DNA of 64,000 bases from CAWGUU01 sp963825765 (GTDB taxonomy: Bacteria > Actinomycetota > Acidimicrobiia > Acidimicrobiales > AC-14), in the NCBI GenBank assembly GCA_963825765.1, contig CAWGUU010000023.1, positions 7,806 through 71,805 on the forward strand, written 5' to 3'. This document shows, one piece after another, positions 34,941-42,738 of the stretch. A model generated the notes under the pieces. The model was not told the DNA's origin. It did no database searches and was given only the letters and a program-made list of their open reading frames with translations. Position 1 is the first letter of the stretch. Each line of letters begins with the position of its first letter. Made by a program: the position numbers and the translations under genes.

Positions 34941-36001
34941 GCCTCGAGGCGAGGGTGGACCTGACCCTGGGTGCCCTCCACCTCGACGTGGACATGTCGG
35001 TGCCGACCGGGGGCGTCGTCGCCGTCGTCGGTCCGAACGGGGCGGGGAAGACGACCTTGCTCCGGGCCCTCGCCGGGCTGCAGCCCCTCGACGCCGGCCG
35101 GGTCGTGCTCGACGGCGAGGTGCTGGAGGACACTGGCACCTCGGCAGGCACCTCGGCCTACGTCCCACCGGAGCGGCGGCCAGTCGGCGTGATGTTCCAG
35201 GACGACCTGCTCTTCCCCCACCTGAACGCCGTGGAGAACGTCGCCTTCGGGCTGCGGTGCCGGGGCGTGGGCACCCGGGAGTCCAGGCGGGTGGCGTCCG
35301 GGTGGCTGGAGCGCATCGGCCTGGCCGACCACGCGTCCGCACTGCCGGCAGCGCTGTCGGGAGGCCAGGCTCGGCGCGTCGCCCTCGCCCGTGCCCTCGC
35401 CACCGAGCCCCGGCTACTGCTGCTCGACGAGCCGCTGGCCGCCCTGGACGCGTCGACGCTGCCGGAAACCCGCCGGGCGCTACGACAGCACCTCGACGGC
35501 TACGACGGCATCCGGGTGGTCGTGACCCACGACCCCGTGGACGCCGGCGCGCTGGCCGACCACGTGATGGTCGTGGAGCGGGGAAGGGTGGTCCAGACGG
35601 GCACCCTGGCAGAGATCAGCGCCCGTCCCCGGAGCCGGTACGTCGCCGATCTGGTCGGTGTGAACCTGCTGGAGGGGACCGCCGTAGCCGGTGGCGTGGA
35701 GCTGGCGGGCGGGGGCTACCTCGTGGTGCCCGGCACCGAACCGGGCCCCGTCTTCGTGGTGATCCACCCGCGGGCCGTCACCCTCAACCGGGATCCCCCG
35801 GGGGGGACGCCGCGCAACGTGTGGCGCGGCGTGGCCCTGGGTGTGGAACGGGAAGGCGAACGGGCCCGGGTCGTCGTGGGGGGCGATGTCCCGGTCGTGG
35901 CCGAAATCACTGCCGCCGCCGTCGAGGAGCTACGGCTCGACGAGGGCGGCGACGTGTGGGTGGCGGTGAAGGCAACCGAGGTCGGCGTCTATCCCGCCTG
36001 A
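34937..36001 (+). CDS. modC: Molybdate ABC transporter ATP-binding protein
   Basis: The product has 354 residues. Walker A is GPNGAGKTT, Q-loop MFQDDLLFPH, signature LSGGQARRV, Walker B LLLLDEPLAALD and H-loop VTHD. The C-terminal 100 residues are a TOBE/Mop regulatory domain (VVIHPRAVTLNRD ... VVVGGDVPVVAEI ... VWVAVKATEV). The natural N-terminus (M)SLEARVDL starts at a CTG (34937) that overlaps the modB TGA as CTGA. The nearest GTG (34955) would cut six residues. It powers molybdate uptake. Confidence 0.9.
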   Translation: MSLEARVDLTLGALHLDVDMSVPTGGVVAVVGPNGAGKTTLLRALAGLQPLDAGRVVLDGEVLEDTGTSAGTSAYVPPERRPVGVMFQDDLLFPHLNAVENVAFGLRCRGVGTRESRRVASGWLERIGLADHASALPAALSGGQARRVALARALATEPRLLLLDEPLAALDASTLPETRRALRQHLDGYDGIRVVVTHDPVDAGALADHVMVVERGRVVQTGTLAEISARPRSRYVADLVGVNLLEGTAVAGGVELAGGGYLVVPGTEPGPVFVVIHPRAVTLNRDPPGGTPRNVWRGVALGVEREGERARVVVGGDVPVVAEITAAAVEELRLDEGGDVWVAVKATEVGVYPA

Positions 36002-36017
36002 GCCTCGAGCCCGGCTG

Positions 36018-36104
36018 CTACCAGCCGCCGCGTCCTGCGCGCCAACCCCACCCGGCGACCATGAACAGCAGGAAGATGACCAGAAGCGTAATCAGAAGGC
36101 CCAT
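36018..36104 (-). CDS. 28-residue single-helix membrane protein
   Basis: The minus strand reads MGLLITLLVIFLLFMVAGWG followed by WRAGRGGW and a TAG stop. AAGGGG lies about 8 nt before the ATG at 36104. One hydrophobic helix fills the first 17 residues and an Arg/Gly/Trp tail follows. Size and shape fit small membrane peptides that bind a larger partner. It sits between convergent modC and a DUF1345 gene on its own strand. Coding status rests on the ribosome site and the clean amphipathic layout. Confidence 0.5.
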   Translation of the reverse strand: MGLLITLLVIFLLFMVAGWGWRAGRGGW

Positions 36105-36222
36105 GGGGCACCCCTTCATCCTCGGGCCGGCCATGCGATCTCGGACCGGCGACCAATGTCTGCTGGATACCTACCCGCTCGCGCCGTGTGTTACTCCTGC
36201 CACGTAGAGCGTTCGTAGCAGC

Positions 36223-36888
36223 TCAGACCAACCCGGCGACGGCGTTGATCGACAAGGCGATGACGGCGGTGCCGAGGACGTAGGACAGCATGGCGTGGCG
36301 CAGCACGGTCGATCGGATCCGGCTCGATCGCAGGTTGGTGTCGGCCACCTGGTAGCACATGCCGATGGTGAAGGCGAGGTAGGCGAACTCGCGGTAGGCG
36401 GGACGGCCACCCCCGGGAAACTCGATCCCCGTCTCCTCCTCCCCGTAGTACAGGCGGCCGTACATGAGGGCGAACACGGTGTGGACGACGGCCCACGAGG
36501 CGGCCACGCCGACGATCCCGACGCCGGTGAGAATGGCTTTGCGCGGCCCGTGGACCTCAGCCGCCTTGAGCAGGATGAGCACGACGGCGACGAGGCTGGC
36601 CACGCTCGCCACCAGCACGGTCACGTCGGCGACGAAGCGGGAGTCGTCCTCGGCCGAGGCGTGGAGCTCGGTGGCCGCCGCGTCCTGCGGCAGCACCTCA
36701 CGCCAGACATGGACGAGGAAGGTGCCGGCGGCGACCTCCCACGCGATCATCGCAGTCGCCTGCCAGGCGACGAACCAGGCGGCGACGAGGCCCGCGGCCA
36801 GCCCTCCCACGGCGGAGACCAGCAGCCGCCGGGCGGCGACGTGCCGGGACGCGTCGGCGTCGCTCTCGGGTCGCCGGTCGCCCTCCAC
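36223..36888 (-). CDS. DUF1345-family membrane protein
   Basis: The product has 221 residues and five to six helices. The conserved block HTVFALMYGRLYYGEEETGIEFPGG and FAYLAFTIGMCYQVADTNL ... RSTVLRHAMLSY identifies the DUF1345 family, whose members are inner-membrane proteins without a settled function. ATG at 36888 follows the Rieske gene on the same strand after 59 nt. Confidence 0.8.
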   Translation of the reverse strand: MEGDRRPESDADASRHVAARRLLVSAVGGLAAGLVAAWFVAWQATAMIAWEVAAGTFLVHVWREVLPQDAAATELHASAEDDSRFVADVTVLVASVASLVAVVLILLKAAEVHGPRKAILTGVGIVGVAASWAVVHTVFALMYGRLYYGEEETGIEFPGGGRPAYREFAYLAFTIGMCYQVADTNLRSSRIRSTVLRHAMLSYVLGTAVIALSINAVAGLV

Positions 36889-36947
36889 TGGCCGGCGAGT
36901 CTCGCAGTCCGCCTGCGCCGGATGGTGGACCCGGCGGGCCTAGGCCG

Positions 36948-37676
36948 TCAGGCCGGCTGTACCCGCACGATGTAGGTCCTGATGTCGGCCGGCTCCGCGG
37001 TCTCGATGGCGCCGTAGGTGCAGCACAGCGTGGTGGCCCCCGCGCCGCGGGCCTCGAGTTGCACCCGCTGGCACGGCAGCTCCCCCGGCTCGAACTGCTC
37101 GTCCACCACGCTCAGCAGGTCGCCCACCAGCTCGTAGCGCCAGGCGTAGCCCTCTCGCGGCGTGGTGGGCACCCGGATCTCGAACGTCGACCCCGACGAC
37201 ACGGTCACGAACTTCACCGCCTGCTCGGGCCCGGCCCGCACCGGGGCGAACGGGATGGGCGCGGGCGCCTCCTCCTGGGCCCGCTCCTCCAGCTTGGGGT
37301 CGTAGATGTCGGGGGCCGGATTGGGCTCCGGCGAGACCCAGATCCAGCCGTCGCGCTCGACGATCTCGAAGGTCGGCAGGTACCCGGGCTTGAGCTTCCA
37401 CATGTTCTCCGGCTTGGCCCCCCGGGCGGGATGGACGTTCTCCCCCGTGTCGGCCTCGTAGAGGTAGGCGTGCTTGGGGCAGCGCAGCACGCAGTCGGTG
37501 ATGGTGGCGTCGTCGAGGGGCGTCACCTGGTGGGGGCAGGAGGGGGCGAAGGCGACGAGGCTGCCGTCCTGGAGGCGGGCGACGAGGATGTGGCCGTCCT
37601 CGGTGCGGACCCGCCGGATCTGGGTCTTGTTGCCCTCACCGGCAGGAAGCTCGTCGCTCCTCATGCCTCGGATCAT
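36948..37676 (-). CDS. Rieske ferredoxin fused to a chagasin-like C-terminal domain
   Basis: The product has 242 residues from the ATG at 37676, part of an ATGA overlap with the phosphopantetheinyl transferase gene; an ATG at 37664 is an alternative. Residues 14-115 are a Rieske domain with SCPHQ and RCPKHAY supplying the two Cys and two His ligands of the [2Fe-2S] cluster. After a Pro-rich linker, residues 165-240 read FEIRVPTTPREGYAWRYE ... GATTLCCTYG ... TYIVRV, resembling the chagasin/I42 protease-inhibitor fold. No oxygenase partner is nearby. Confidence 0.7.
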   Translation of the reverse strand: MIRGMRSDELPAGEGNKTQIRRVRTEDGHILVARLQDGSLVAFAPSCPHQVTPLDDATITDCVLRCPKHAYLYEADTGENVHPARGAKPENMWKLKPGYLPTFEIVERDGWIWVSPEPNPAPDIYDPKLEERAQEEAPAPIPFAPVRAGPEQAVKFVTVSSGSTFEIRVPTTPREGYAWRYELVGDLLSVVDEQFEPGELPCQRVQLEARGAGATTLCCTYGAIETAEPADIRTYIVRVQPA

Positions 37677-38410
37677 CGCCGAGAGTGTACGGACGCCCAG
37701 GTCCATAGTTGGACGTCGGCCGGGCCCTGGACGGCGAGGGCGGCTCGGTAGGCGGCCTCCGGGTGCAGGTCGACGACGGTCCAGCCTGGGGGCGCGACGA
37801 CCTCCCGCAACGGCTGGGACAGCCCGGTGCCGGAGGCCTTGACGAGGGCCTCCTTCCTGGTCCAGCAGGCAAAGAAGGCGTCGGGCGTGTGCATCGCCGC
37901 CGCCTCGTTCGGAGCGAAGTACCGCGCCGCCAGCTGCTCCCACGGCAGGTCGTCGCGGACGCGCTCGATGTCGATCCCGACCGGCGCGTGGCGGCAGAAG
38001 GCGTAGAGGGCGACGCCGCCGGAGTGCGAGAGGTTGAACTCCAGTGGGGGGTGCCGAGGGGCGAGGGCGGGCTTGCCGTGGGGCCCCAGGTCGATCTGCA
38101 CGTCGTGGGGTGGCGCGTTCAACAGGACGCCGAGCATCTGGCGCAGGTAGCCCCGGGCGGCGACGAACCTGGCCCGGAGGAGCGGTGTGCGCAGTCGATC
38201 GGCCCGCGCCCGCTCGTCAGCGGTCAGAAGAGCTTCGAGACCCGCAGCATCCGCGTCGAGGTCGGCGCGGCAGACGTCGACCGTCGTCGTGCTGCCGGCG
38301 GGCTGCGTCCACGGGTCGTCCACGGTCCTGCACGACCACACCTCCGTCGCATCCATGCCGACGGCATCGAACCACACCGCCGTCCCGCCCACGCGCCACC
38401 ACGACCTCAC
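37673..38410 (-). CDS. 4'-phosphopantetheinyl transferase (Sfp type)
   Basis: The product has 245 residues. Family motifs in order are GPHGKPAL, FNLSHSGG, VGIDIERV with the metal-binding Asp and Glu, and FFACWTRKEALVKASGTGL. It transfers phosphopantetheine from CoA to carrier proteins. The acyl carrier protein gene 10 kb away is a possible substrate, though Sfp types often serve polyketide or peptide carriers. The GTG at 38410 and the ATG at 38356 are both possible starts. It is coupled to the Rieske gene by ATGA. Confidence 0.85.
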   Translation of the reverse strand: MRSWWRVGGTAVWFDAVGMDATEVWSCRTVDDPWTQPAGSTTTVDVCRADLDADAAGLEALLTADERARADRLRTPLLRARFVAARGYLRQMLGVLLNAPPHDVQIDLGPHGKPALAPRHPPLEFNLSHSGGVALYAFCRHAPVGIDIERVRDDLPWEQLAARYFAPNEAAAMHTPDAFFACWTRKEALVKASGTGLSQPLREVVAPPGWTVVDLHPEAAYRAALAVQGPADVQLWTWASVHSRR

Positions 38411-38462
38411 GGCCCCCGGTGGCGGGGCCGCGAGGCCGACCTGACCTGCCGGTGAAGCGACG

Positions 38463-38642
38463 TCAGTCGGACACGGCGAAGCTCCGTGCCACCGCCGGGG
38501 CCGCCTCGTAGGCGGCGGCCCCGGCCTGGCTGGCGACGACGGTGCAGGTTCCGTAGCCGATCACGCTGATGGCCGAACCGTCGGACCCGCCGGAGGCACC
38601 GGCACCGGCGGTGCCGGTGTCAGTAGGTCGTTCATCGGGCAC
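38463..38642 (-). CDS. 59-residue hypothetical peptide
   Basis: Read from the GTG at 38642 (AAAGGGA directly upstream) the product is VPDERPTDTGTAGAGASGGS, then DGSAISVIGYGTCTVVASQA, GAAAYEAAPAVARSFAVSD. Third positions are GC-rich in this frame. An ATG at 38634 in another frame gives only 24 codons (MNDLLTPAPP) but has better ribosome-site spacing (GGGAG, 6 nt), so a one-base error or recoding cannot be excluded. Divergent from marR and upstream of the phosphopantetheinyl transferase. No family is recognised. Confidence 0.35.
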   Translation of the reverse strand: MPDERPTDTGTAGAGASGGSDGSAISVIGYGTCTVVASQAGAAAYEAAPAVARSFAVSD

Positions 38643-38729
38643 TCCCTTTCGTGAGCAGGTGTGCCGAACAAGACGCCCGACGCCCGCCGCGGTTACGGCT
38701 GGTGTCCGCTGGCTCGAATCGCCGGAATA

Positions 38730-38757
38730 CTTCACTCGGTTATATAGTTGGGTGAAG
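38730..38757. promoter_or_regulatory. Imperfect palindrome before the MarR gene (probable operator)
   Basis: CTTCAC ... GTGAAG arms enclose a TATATA centre in a 28-bp imperfect dyad ending 2 bp before the MarR ATG. MarR proteins commonly bind such sites in their own promoters. The TATATA can also serve as part of a -10 element, so binding would block transcription of marR and the coupled transporter. Confidence 0.5.
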
Positions 38758-38759
38758 TG

Positions 38760-39197
38760 ATGGAGACCCACCCCGATCCCGATTCCGCCGAGCTGGCGGC
38801 CGAGCTCCGCCTCGCCTTGATCCCGCTCGTGCGGGAGCTGCGCCACCAGGCCGGCCCCGACCTCACGCCGTCGATCGTGTCCGCCCTCGTCACCGTGATG
38901 CGGGAGGGACCCATCTCCCTCGGCGACCTCGCCGTGCGCGAGCACGTCTCCCAGCCGATGATCAGCAAGATCGCGGCGTCGGTGGTCGAGCTGGGCCTGG
39001 CCAACAAGGTCAGCGACCCCACCGACCGGCGGGTGACCCTGTTGGAGATCACCTCCGAGGGCCGGCGGCAGCTCGATCGCAGCCGTACCCGCAAGAACGC
39101 CTGGTTGGCAACGCGGATGACGGGCCTCAGTCCCGACGAGATAGCGACCGTGCGCGCCGCCATCCCCGTCATCCATCGCCTGGCGGAGGGGCCGTGA
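38760..39197 (+). CDS. MarR-family transcription regulator
   Basis: The product has 145 residues. The winged helix-turn-helix is ISLGDLAVREHVSQPMISKIAASVVELGLANKV, with the wing SDPTDRRVTLLEITSEG typical of MarR. It forms dimers that release DNA on binding small phenolic or drug-like ligands. Its TGA overlaps the GTG of the MFS exporter (GTGA at 39194-39197), the classical repressor-pump arrangement. Confidence 0.88.
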   Translation: METHPDPDSAELAAELRLALIPLVRELRHQAGPDLTPSIVSALVTVMREGPISLGDLAVREHVSQPMISKIAASVVELGLANKVSDPTDRRVTLLEITSEGRRQLDRSRTRKNAWLATRMTGLSPDEIATVRAAIPVIHRLAEGP

Positions 39198-40468
39198 CCC
39201 GCCTGCGGGCGGCTACCCGGCACACGTTCCGCTCGCTGCAGGGGCGAAACTTCAGGCTCTTCTTCGTCGGCCAGGCCGTCTCCCAGACTGGGACCTGGCT
39301 GCAGCTGGTGGGCCAGACCCTGCTCGTCCTCCAGCTGACCCACAGCGGCGTGGCGCTGGGCGTGGTCACGGCCGCCCAGTTCCTGCCGATCCTCGTCCTT
39401 GGGGCTTGGGGCGGGGTGGTCACCGACCGGGTCGACAAGCGGCGCCTGATGATGGTGACCCAGTCGGCGACGATGGTCCTCGCCCTGGCGCTTGGAGCGC
39501 TGGTGCTCAGCGGGCACGCCACGGTCAACTGGGTGTACCTGCTGGCCGTGCTGACCGGTGTCCTCAACGCCTTCGACAACCCGGCCCGGCGGGTCCTCGT
39601 CAACGAGCTGGTGCCTGAACGGGACGTGACCAACGCCGTCAGCCTGAACTCCACGCTCATGACGGGGTCGCGCACCGTGGGTCCGGCGGTGGCCGGCCTG
39701 CTGGTGGCGACCGTGGGGATCGGCTGGTGCTTCGTGGTCAACGGGCTCAGCTTCGTCGCCGTGCTGGTGGCCCTCTGGCGCATGGACCCTGCCGCCATGC
39801 GGGTCGGCGCTCGCTCGGCGAAGGGAGAGAAGGGCCAGCTCAGGGCCGGCCTGCGGTACGTGTGGACCACCGAGGAGCTCCGCGTGCCCCTGCTCATGCT
39901 GGCGGCGGTGACCGTCCTCGCCTTCAACTTCCAGGTGCTGACGCCGCTGTTCGCGGTGCGGACCCTCGGCGGCGGCACCGGCGCCTACACGTTGCTGGCG
40001 TCGACGACCGGCACCGGCGCGGTCATCGGGTCGCTGTGGCTGGCCCGCCGGGAGGCCCTCACCACCCGCTTCCTGGCCATGGCGTGCGTGGCGTTCGGCG
40101 CCTCGTCGGTGCTGTTCGCGCTGTCGCCCTCGCTGGTCCTGGCCGCGGTGAGCGGTGTCCTCGTGGGAACCACGAGCATCGTCCTGCTGTCGGGCACCAA
40201 CGCGGTCCTGCAGCTTCGGGCCAGCCCCGAGATGCGGGGACGGGTGCTGGCCCTGTTCACCGTCGTCTTCCTTGGCAGCACCCCGATCGGCGGCCCCATC
40301 GCCGGCTGGATGGCCGAGACCCTCGGCGTGCGCGTGGCCCTGGCGGTGGGCGCCGCGACCGCTCTCCTCAGCGGGGCGGTCGTCCTTGTGACCACCCGGC
40401 CGGGCGGCGCGGTCGAAGCCTCGCCTGCGGAACCGGTTGAAGCAGAGATCCTGGCCGCGGCCGCCTGA
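39194..40468 (+). CDS. MFS transporter (EntS-like drug/siderophore exporter family)
   Basis: The product has 424 residues and about twelve helices. NFRLFFVGQAVSQTGTWLQLV at the N-terminus, the loop GGVVTDRVDKRRLMM (MFS motif A) and NAFDNPARRVLVNELV are typical of the MFS_3/EntS branch. It likely exports the compound that inactivates the upstream MarR protein. The 3' end carries a short acidic tail and is followed by the hairpin at 40474-40516. Confidence 0.85.
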   Translation: MTRLRAATRHTFRSLQGRNFRLFFVGQAVSQTGTWLQLVGQTLLVLQLTHSGVALGVVTAAQFLPILVLGAWGGVVTDRVDKRRLMMVTQSATMVLALALGALVLSGHATVNWVYLLAVLTGVLNAFDNPARRVLVNELVPERDVTNAVSLNSTLMTGSRTVGPAVAGLLVATVGIGWCFVVNGLSFVAVLVALWRMDPAAMRVGARSAKGEKGQLRAGLRYVWTTEELRVPLLMLAAVTVLAFNFQVLTPLFAVRTLGGGTGAYTLLASTTGTGAVIGSLWLARREALTTRFLAMACVAFGASSVLFALSPSLVLAAVSGVLVGTTSIVLLSGTNAVLQLRASPEMRGRVLALFTVVFLGSTPIGGPIAGWMAETLGVRVALAVGAATALLSGAVVLVTTRPGGAVEASPAEPVEAEILAAAA

Positions 40469-40473
40469 CGGTC

Positions 40474-40516
40474 GAGCGTGCAAAAAGGTCGCTATATGCG
40501 ACCTTCTTGCACACTC
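40474..40516. terminator. Strong hairpin between MFS gene and tRNA-Val (palindromic element, copy 2)
   Basis: GTGCAA-A-AAGGTCGC (40478-40492) pairs with GCGACCTT-C-TTGCAC (40498-40512) around the loop TATAT, giving 14 pairs and one mismatch; GAG/CTC extends it beyond a second mismatch. It lies between convergent transcripts, so a bidirectional terminator is likely although no clear T-run follows. Its outer sequence matches the element at 19750-19790. Confidence 0.6.
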
Positions 40517-40532
40517 ACCACTGGCGCCGCGG

Positions 40533-40606
40533 TGGGCGCTGAGGGACTCGAACCCCCGACCCCGTCCTTGTAAGGGACGTGCTCTTGCCAGCTGAGCTAA
40601 GCGCCC
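40533..40606 (-). tRNA. tRNA-Val (anticodon TAC)
   Basis: On the minus strand the acceptor GGGCGCT pairs with the 3' GCGCCC region, the anticodon loop is CTTACAA (anticodon TAC, reads GTA) and the T-loop is GGTTCGAGTCC. The discriminator is A and CCA is not encoded. Its first ten bases contain the stop codon of the upstream Nudix gene. Confidence 0.95.
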
Positions 40607-41226
40607 GCTTGCCCGCCGTCGACACTACGTCGCTGGGGTAGGTCGGGGGCCGGGCGGGTGGACCGGGCCAGCTCGACGAGGGCGGTGGCGGCCTCGGGGA
40701 GGAGGATGGGCAGGTCGTTGGCCGGGAACCAGCGGACCTCGGCCACCTCCGGCGACCGCGGCACCGGCGCCGGCACCGGCACCGCGGGGTCGCCCGACGC
40801 CGCCGGACCGCCCGACGCCTCCTGACCGCCCGACGCCTCCTGACTGACTGTGGCGACCAGCCGGGCCCGGTAGATCACGTCCACCCGGCGCTGGTGGGGC
40901 TCGATCACGACCATCGGCGGCTCGTCGACGACGAGCTCGACGCCGAGCTCCTCCCCCACCTCCCGCCGCACCGCCACCGAGGGCTCCTCCCCCCGCTTGA
41001 GCAGCCCGCCGGGGAAGCCCCACGCCTCCCGCCGCCGGTAGGACTGGCGCACCAGGAGCAGGGCGCCGTCGTTGCGCTCGATGACGCAGATGGCGCCCAC
41101 ATGGAACGACGGCGTCAGGGCCCGGACCACGTAGATCCGCAGGAAGACCGGTATCCGCCGGAAGACCGCCAGCTTCAGCGCCTGGAGCCGCCGCCCGGGG
41201 GTCGGGCCGGGCGCCGAGGCGGTCAC
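40597..41226 (-). CDS. Nudix hydrolase
   Basis: The product has 209 residues from the GTG at 41226 (GTGA overlap with the preceding gene). After a helical N-terminus the Nudix box reads GGLLKRGEEPSVAVRREVGE with EELGV following, complete for metal and pyrophosphate binding. A linker of repeated QEASGG/PAASGD units interrupts the C-terminal half. The substrate is unknown; nucleotide sugars or oxidised nucleotides are typical. The TAG stop (40597-40599) lies within the tRNA-Val gene on the same strand. Confidence 0.85.
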   Translation of the reverse strand: MTASAPGPTPGRRLQALKLAVFRRIPVFLRIYVVRALTPSFHVGAICVIERNDGALLLVRQSYRRREAWGFPGGLLKRGEEPSVAVRREVGEELGVELVVDEPPMVVIEPHQRRVDVIYRARLVATVSQEASGGQEASGGPAASGDPAVPVPAPVPRSPEVAEVRWFPANDLPILLPEAATALVELARSTRPAPDLPQRRSVDGGQAGA

Positions 41227-41978
41227 GCCGCGCCCGCCCTCGCCGCCAGGGCCTCGGCCAGCAACGCCGGCGTGGCCGCCGCCACTGGCGACCGTCGTTC
41301 CAGCAGGCCCAGGGTGACGAGGTCTCGGCCGGTCGCCTCGGCCACCACCGCCCCGGCCTCGAGGCACACGAGCATGCCGCCGAGGTAGTCCCAGGGGGCG
41401 TGGGCCTCGCCGCTGCAGTCGACGTAGGCGTCGAGCTGGCCCGACGCCACCGCGCAGATGTCGAGCGCCGCCGCCCCGAGGGCCCGGAACTGGCGCCACC
41501 CGAGGTGGCGACGCGGCCAGCCGGTGAGCCCCAGGACGGCGTCGCCCATCGAGGTGCAGCCGGTCGGTGCGATCGGCCTGCCGTTCAGCGTCGCTCCCCC
41601 ACCCCTGACGGCCTCGTAGCGGTCGCCGGTGGCCTGGTTGACCACGACCGCGGCGCGGGGCCCGACCTCGTCGACCGCGCACAGGCTGGTGGCGTACCAG
41701 GGCAGCGAGCGGGAGGCGTTGGTCGACCCGTCGACGGGATCCAGGGCCACCTGCACCGCCCGGTCGGGATGGTGCAGCCCCGACTCCTCGCTCAGCACGC
41801 CCAGGCCCGCTCCCACCAGGACCCGCACCGCCACCTCGTCGGCCACCAGGTCGCTGCGGTACTGGCCGGCCCGCGTGCCGGCCGGGCCCCAGTCGTCCAG
41901 GTCGTCGAGGACCCCCCGCACCTCCCCTGCCGCCTCGTTGAGCGCTGCCAGCAGGAAGTCGTCGGTCACCACGACCAT
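41223..41978 (-). CDS. Inositol monophosphatase-family phosphatase
   Basis: The product has 251 residues. Metal-binding motifs are VLSEESG, LDPVDGSTNASR and HAPWDYLGG, the set of the IMPase/FBPase/CysQ superfamily. In actinobacteria members act on inositol phosphate, histidinol phosphate or fructose bisphosphate; which applies here is not clear. The ATG at 41978 or a GTG at 41966 could start it. Coupled to the Nudix gene by GTGA. Confidence 0.85.
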   Translation of the reverse strand: MVVVTDDFLLAALNEAAGEVRGVLDDLDDWGPAGTRAGQYRSDLVADEVAVRVLVGAGLGVLSEESGLHHPDRAVQVALDPVDGSTNASRSLPWYATSLCAVDEVGPRAAVVVNQATGDRYEAVRGGGATLNGRPIAPTGCTSMGDAVLGLTGWPRRHLGWRQFRALGAAALDICAVASGQLDAYVDCSGEAHAPWDYLGGMLVCLEAGAVVAEATGRDLVTLGLLERRSPVAAATPALLAEALAARAGAA

Positions 41979-42066
41979 CCTGGCCCACCCGTTGCGACCA
42001 CGCCGTATACCGGCCGCGAGCGCCTACGCTCGTCACGCACCCGTCGCCCGTGAGGAGGTGGACCCC

Positions 42067-42624
42067 CTGGCAGCAATCGACGTGGCCGGCTACGTGGCCG
42101 AGCTCAAGGATCATGCCGTCGACCACGGCTTCCACGTCCACGACGAGCGCCATTTCGTCGAGACGTACTCCCTGCGCCAGGTGTGGGAGGTGGACCTGCA
42201 CCCCGAGGAGGGCTGTGGCGGGCCCCTCGACCTCCACCTGGCGCTCGAGGTGGAGCCCCGCGTGCTTCTGGCTTTCGAGGACGTCGTGTCGAGCCTGCCC
42301 GAGGACGAGGATCCGGCCGACGACTACCAGTTCCCGCTGATCTTCACCTGGGCCCTGCCGCCGCTGCCGACCGGTCCCGACCTGCTGCTGCTGGCCACCG
42401 AGCTGGCCGGCGTCGGCGGCCCCGACCTCCCCCTCGAGGTGTCGGCCATCGACTCCTTCGCGTCGGTCACCGACGCCCCCGAGCGCAGCCTCACCATCGT
42501 CGCCCGCCAACAGGTCTCCCTGGCCAAGGTGCTGGCCGGCGAGGAGCTGCTGTGCGAGATGCTCGACCGCTGCCTGGCGGTGAGCCGCTTCCTCCTCGAA
42601 GAAGCGCCGGCCTGGGGAGTGTGA
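42067..42624 (+). CDS. Hypothetical acidic protein with probable CTG start
   Basis: The product has 185 residues: (M)AAIDVAGYVAELKDHAVDHG through VSRFLLEEAPAWGV. It is acidic and mixed alpha/beta without membrane helices or recognised motifs. AGGAGG at 42053-42058 lies 8 nt before a CTG (42067). The only nearby in-frame GTG overlaps that ribosome site itself, and the next one (42082) lies 23 nt away. No family is recognised. It diverges from the inositol phosphatase gene. Confidence 0.7.
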   Translation: MAAIDVAGYVAELKDHAVDHGFHVHDERHFVETYSLRQVWEVDLHPEEGCGGPLDLHLALEVEPRVLLAFEDVVSSLPEDEDPADDYQFPLIFTWALPPLPTGPDLLLLATELAGVGGPDLPLEVSAIDSFASVTDAPERSLTIVARQQVSLAKVLAGEELLCEMLDRCLAVSRFLLEEAPAWGV

Positions 42625-42633
42625 GAAATATGC

Positions 42634-42663
42634 TTGACAGGACTCGGCGAGCGGGAGTACATT
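42634..42663 (+). promoter_or_regulatory. Promoter for the structured leader and tRNA-Leu
   Basis: TTGACA (42634-42639), an 18-nt spacer and TACATT (42658-42663) form the best sigma-70-type promoter seen in the window. It faces tRNA-Leu, 103 nt downstream. Confidence 0.75.
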
Positions 42664-42670
42664 CACGTTC

Positions 42671-42738
42671 CGGAGTCCCGAGGTGGTAACCGAAGCAAGG
42701 TTTTCGGACCGAGCAGAGGAAGCTTCCTCGGGGCTCTC
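42671..42738 (+). ncRNA. Candidate structured RNA between promoter and tRNA-Leu
   Basis: GAGTCCCGAGG (42673-42683) can pair over 11 positions (one U-G) with CCTCGGGGCTC (42726-42736). Inside, CCGAA and TTCGG (42690-42707) form a second hairpin. GAGGAAGCTTCCTC (42716-42729) is a perfect palindrome that would compete with the outer stem. The stem base falls where transcription from the promoter at 42634-42663 should begin. It may be a leader removed by tRNA processing or a separate small RNA. Confidence 0.45.
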
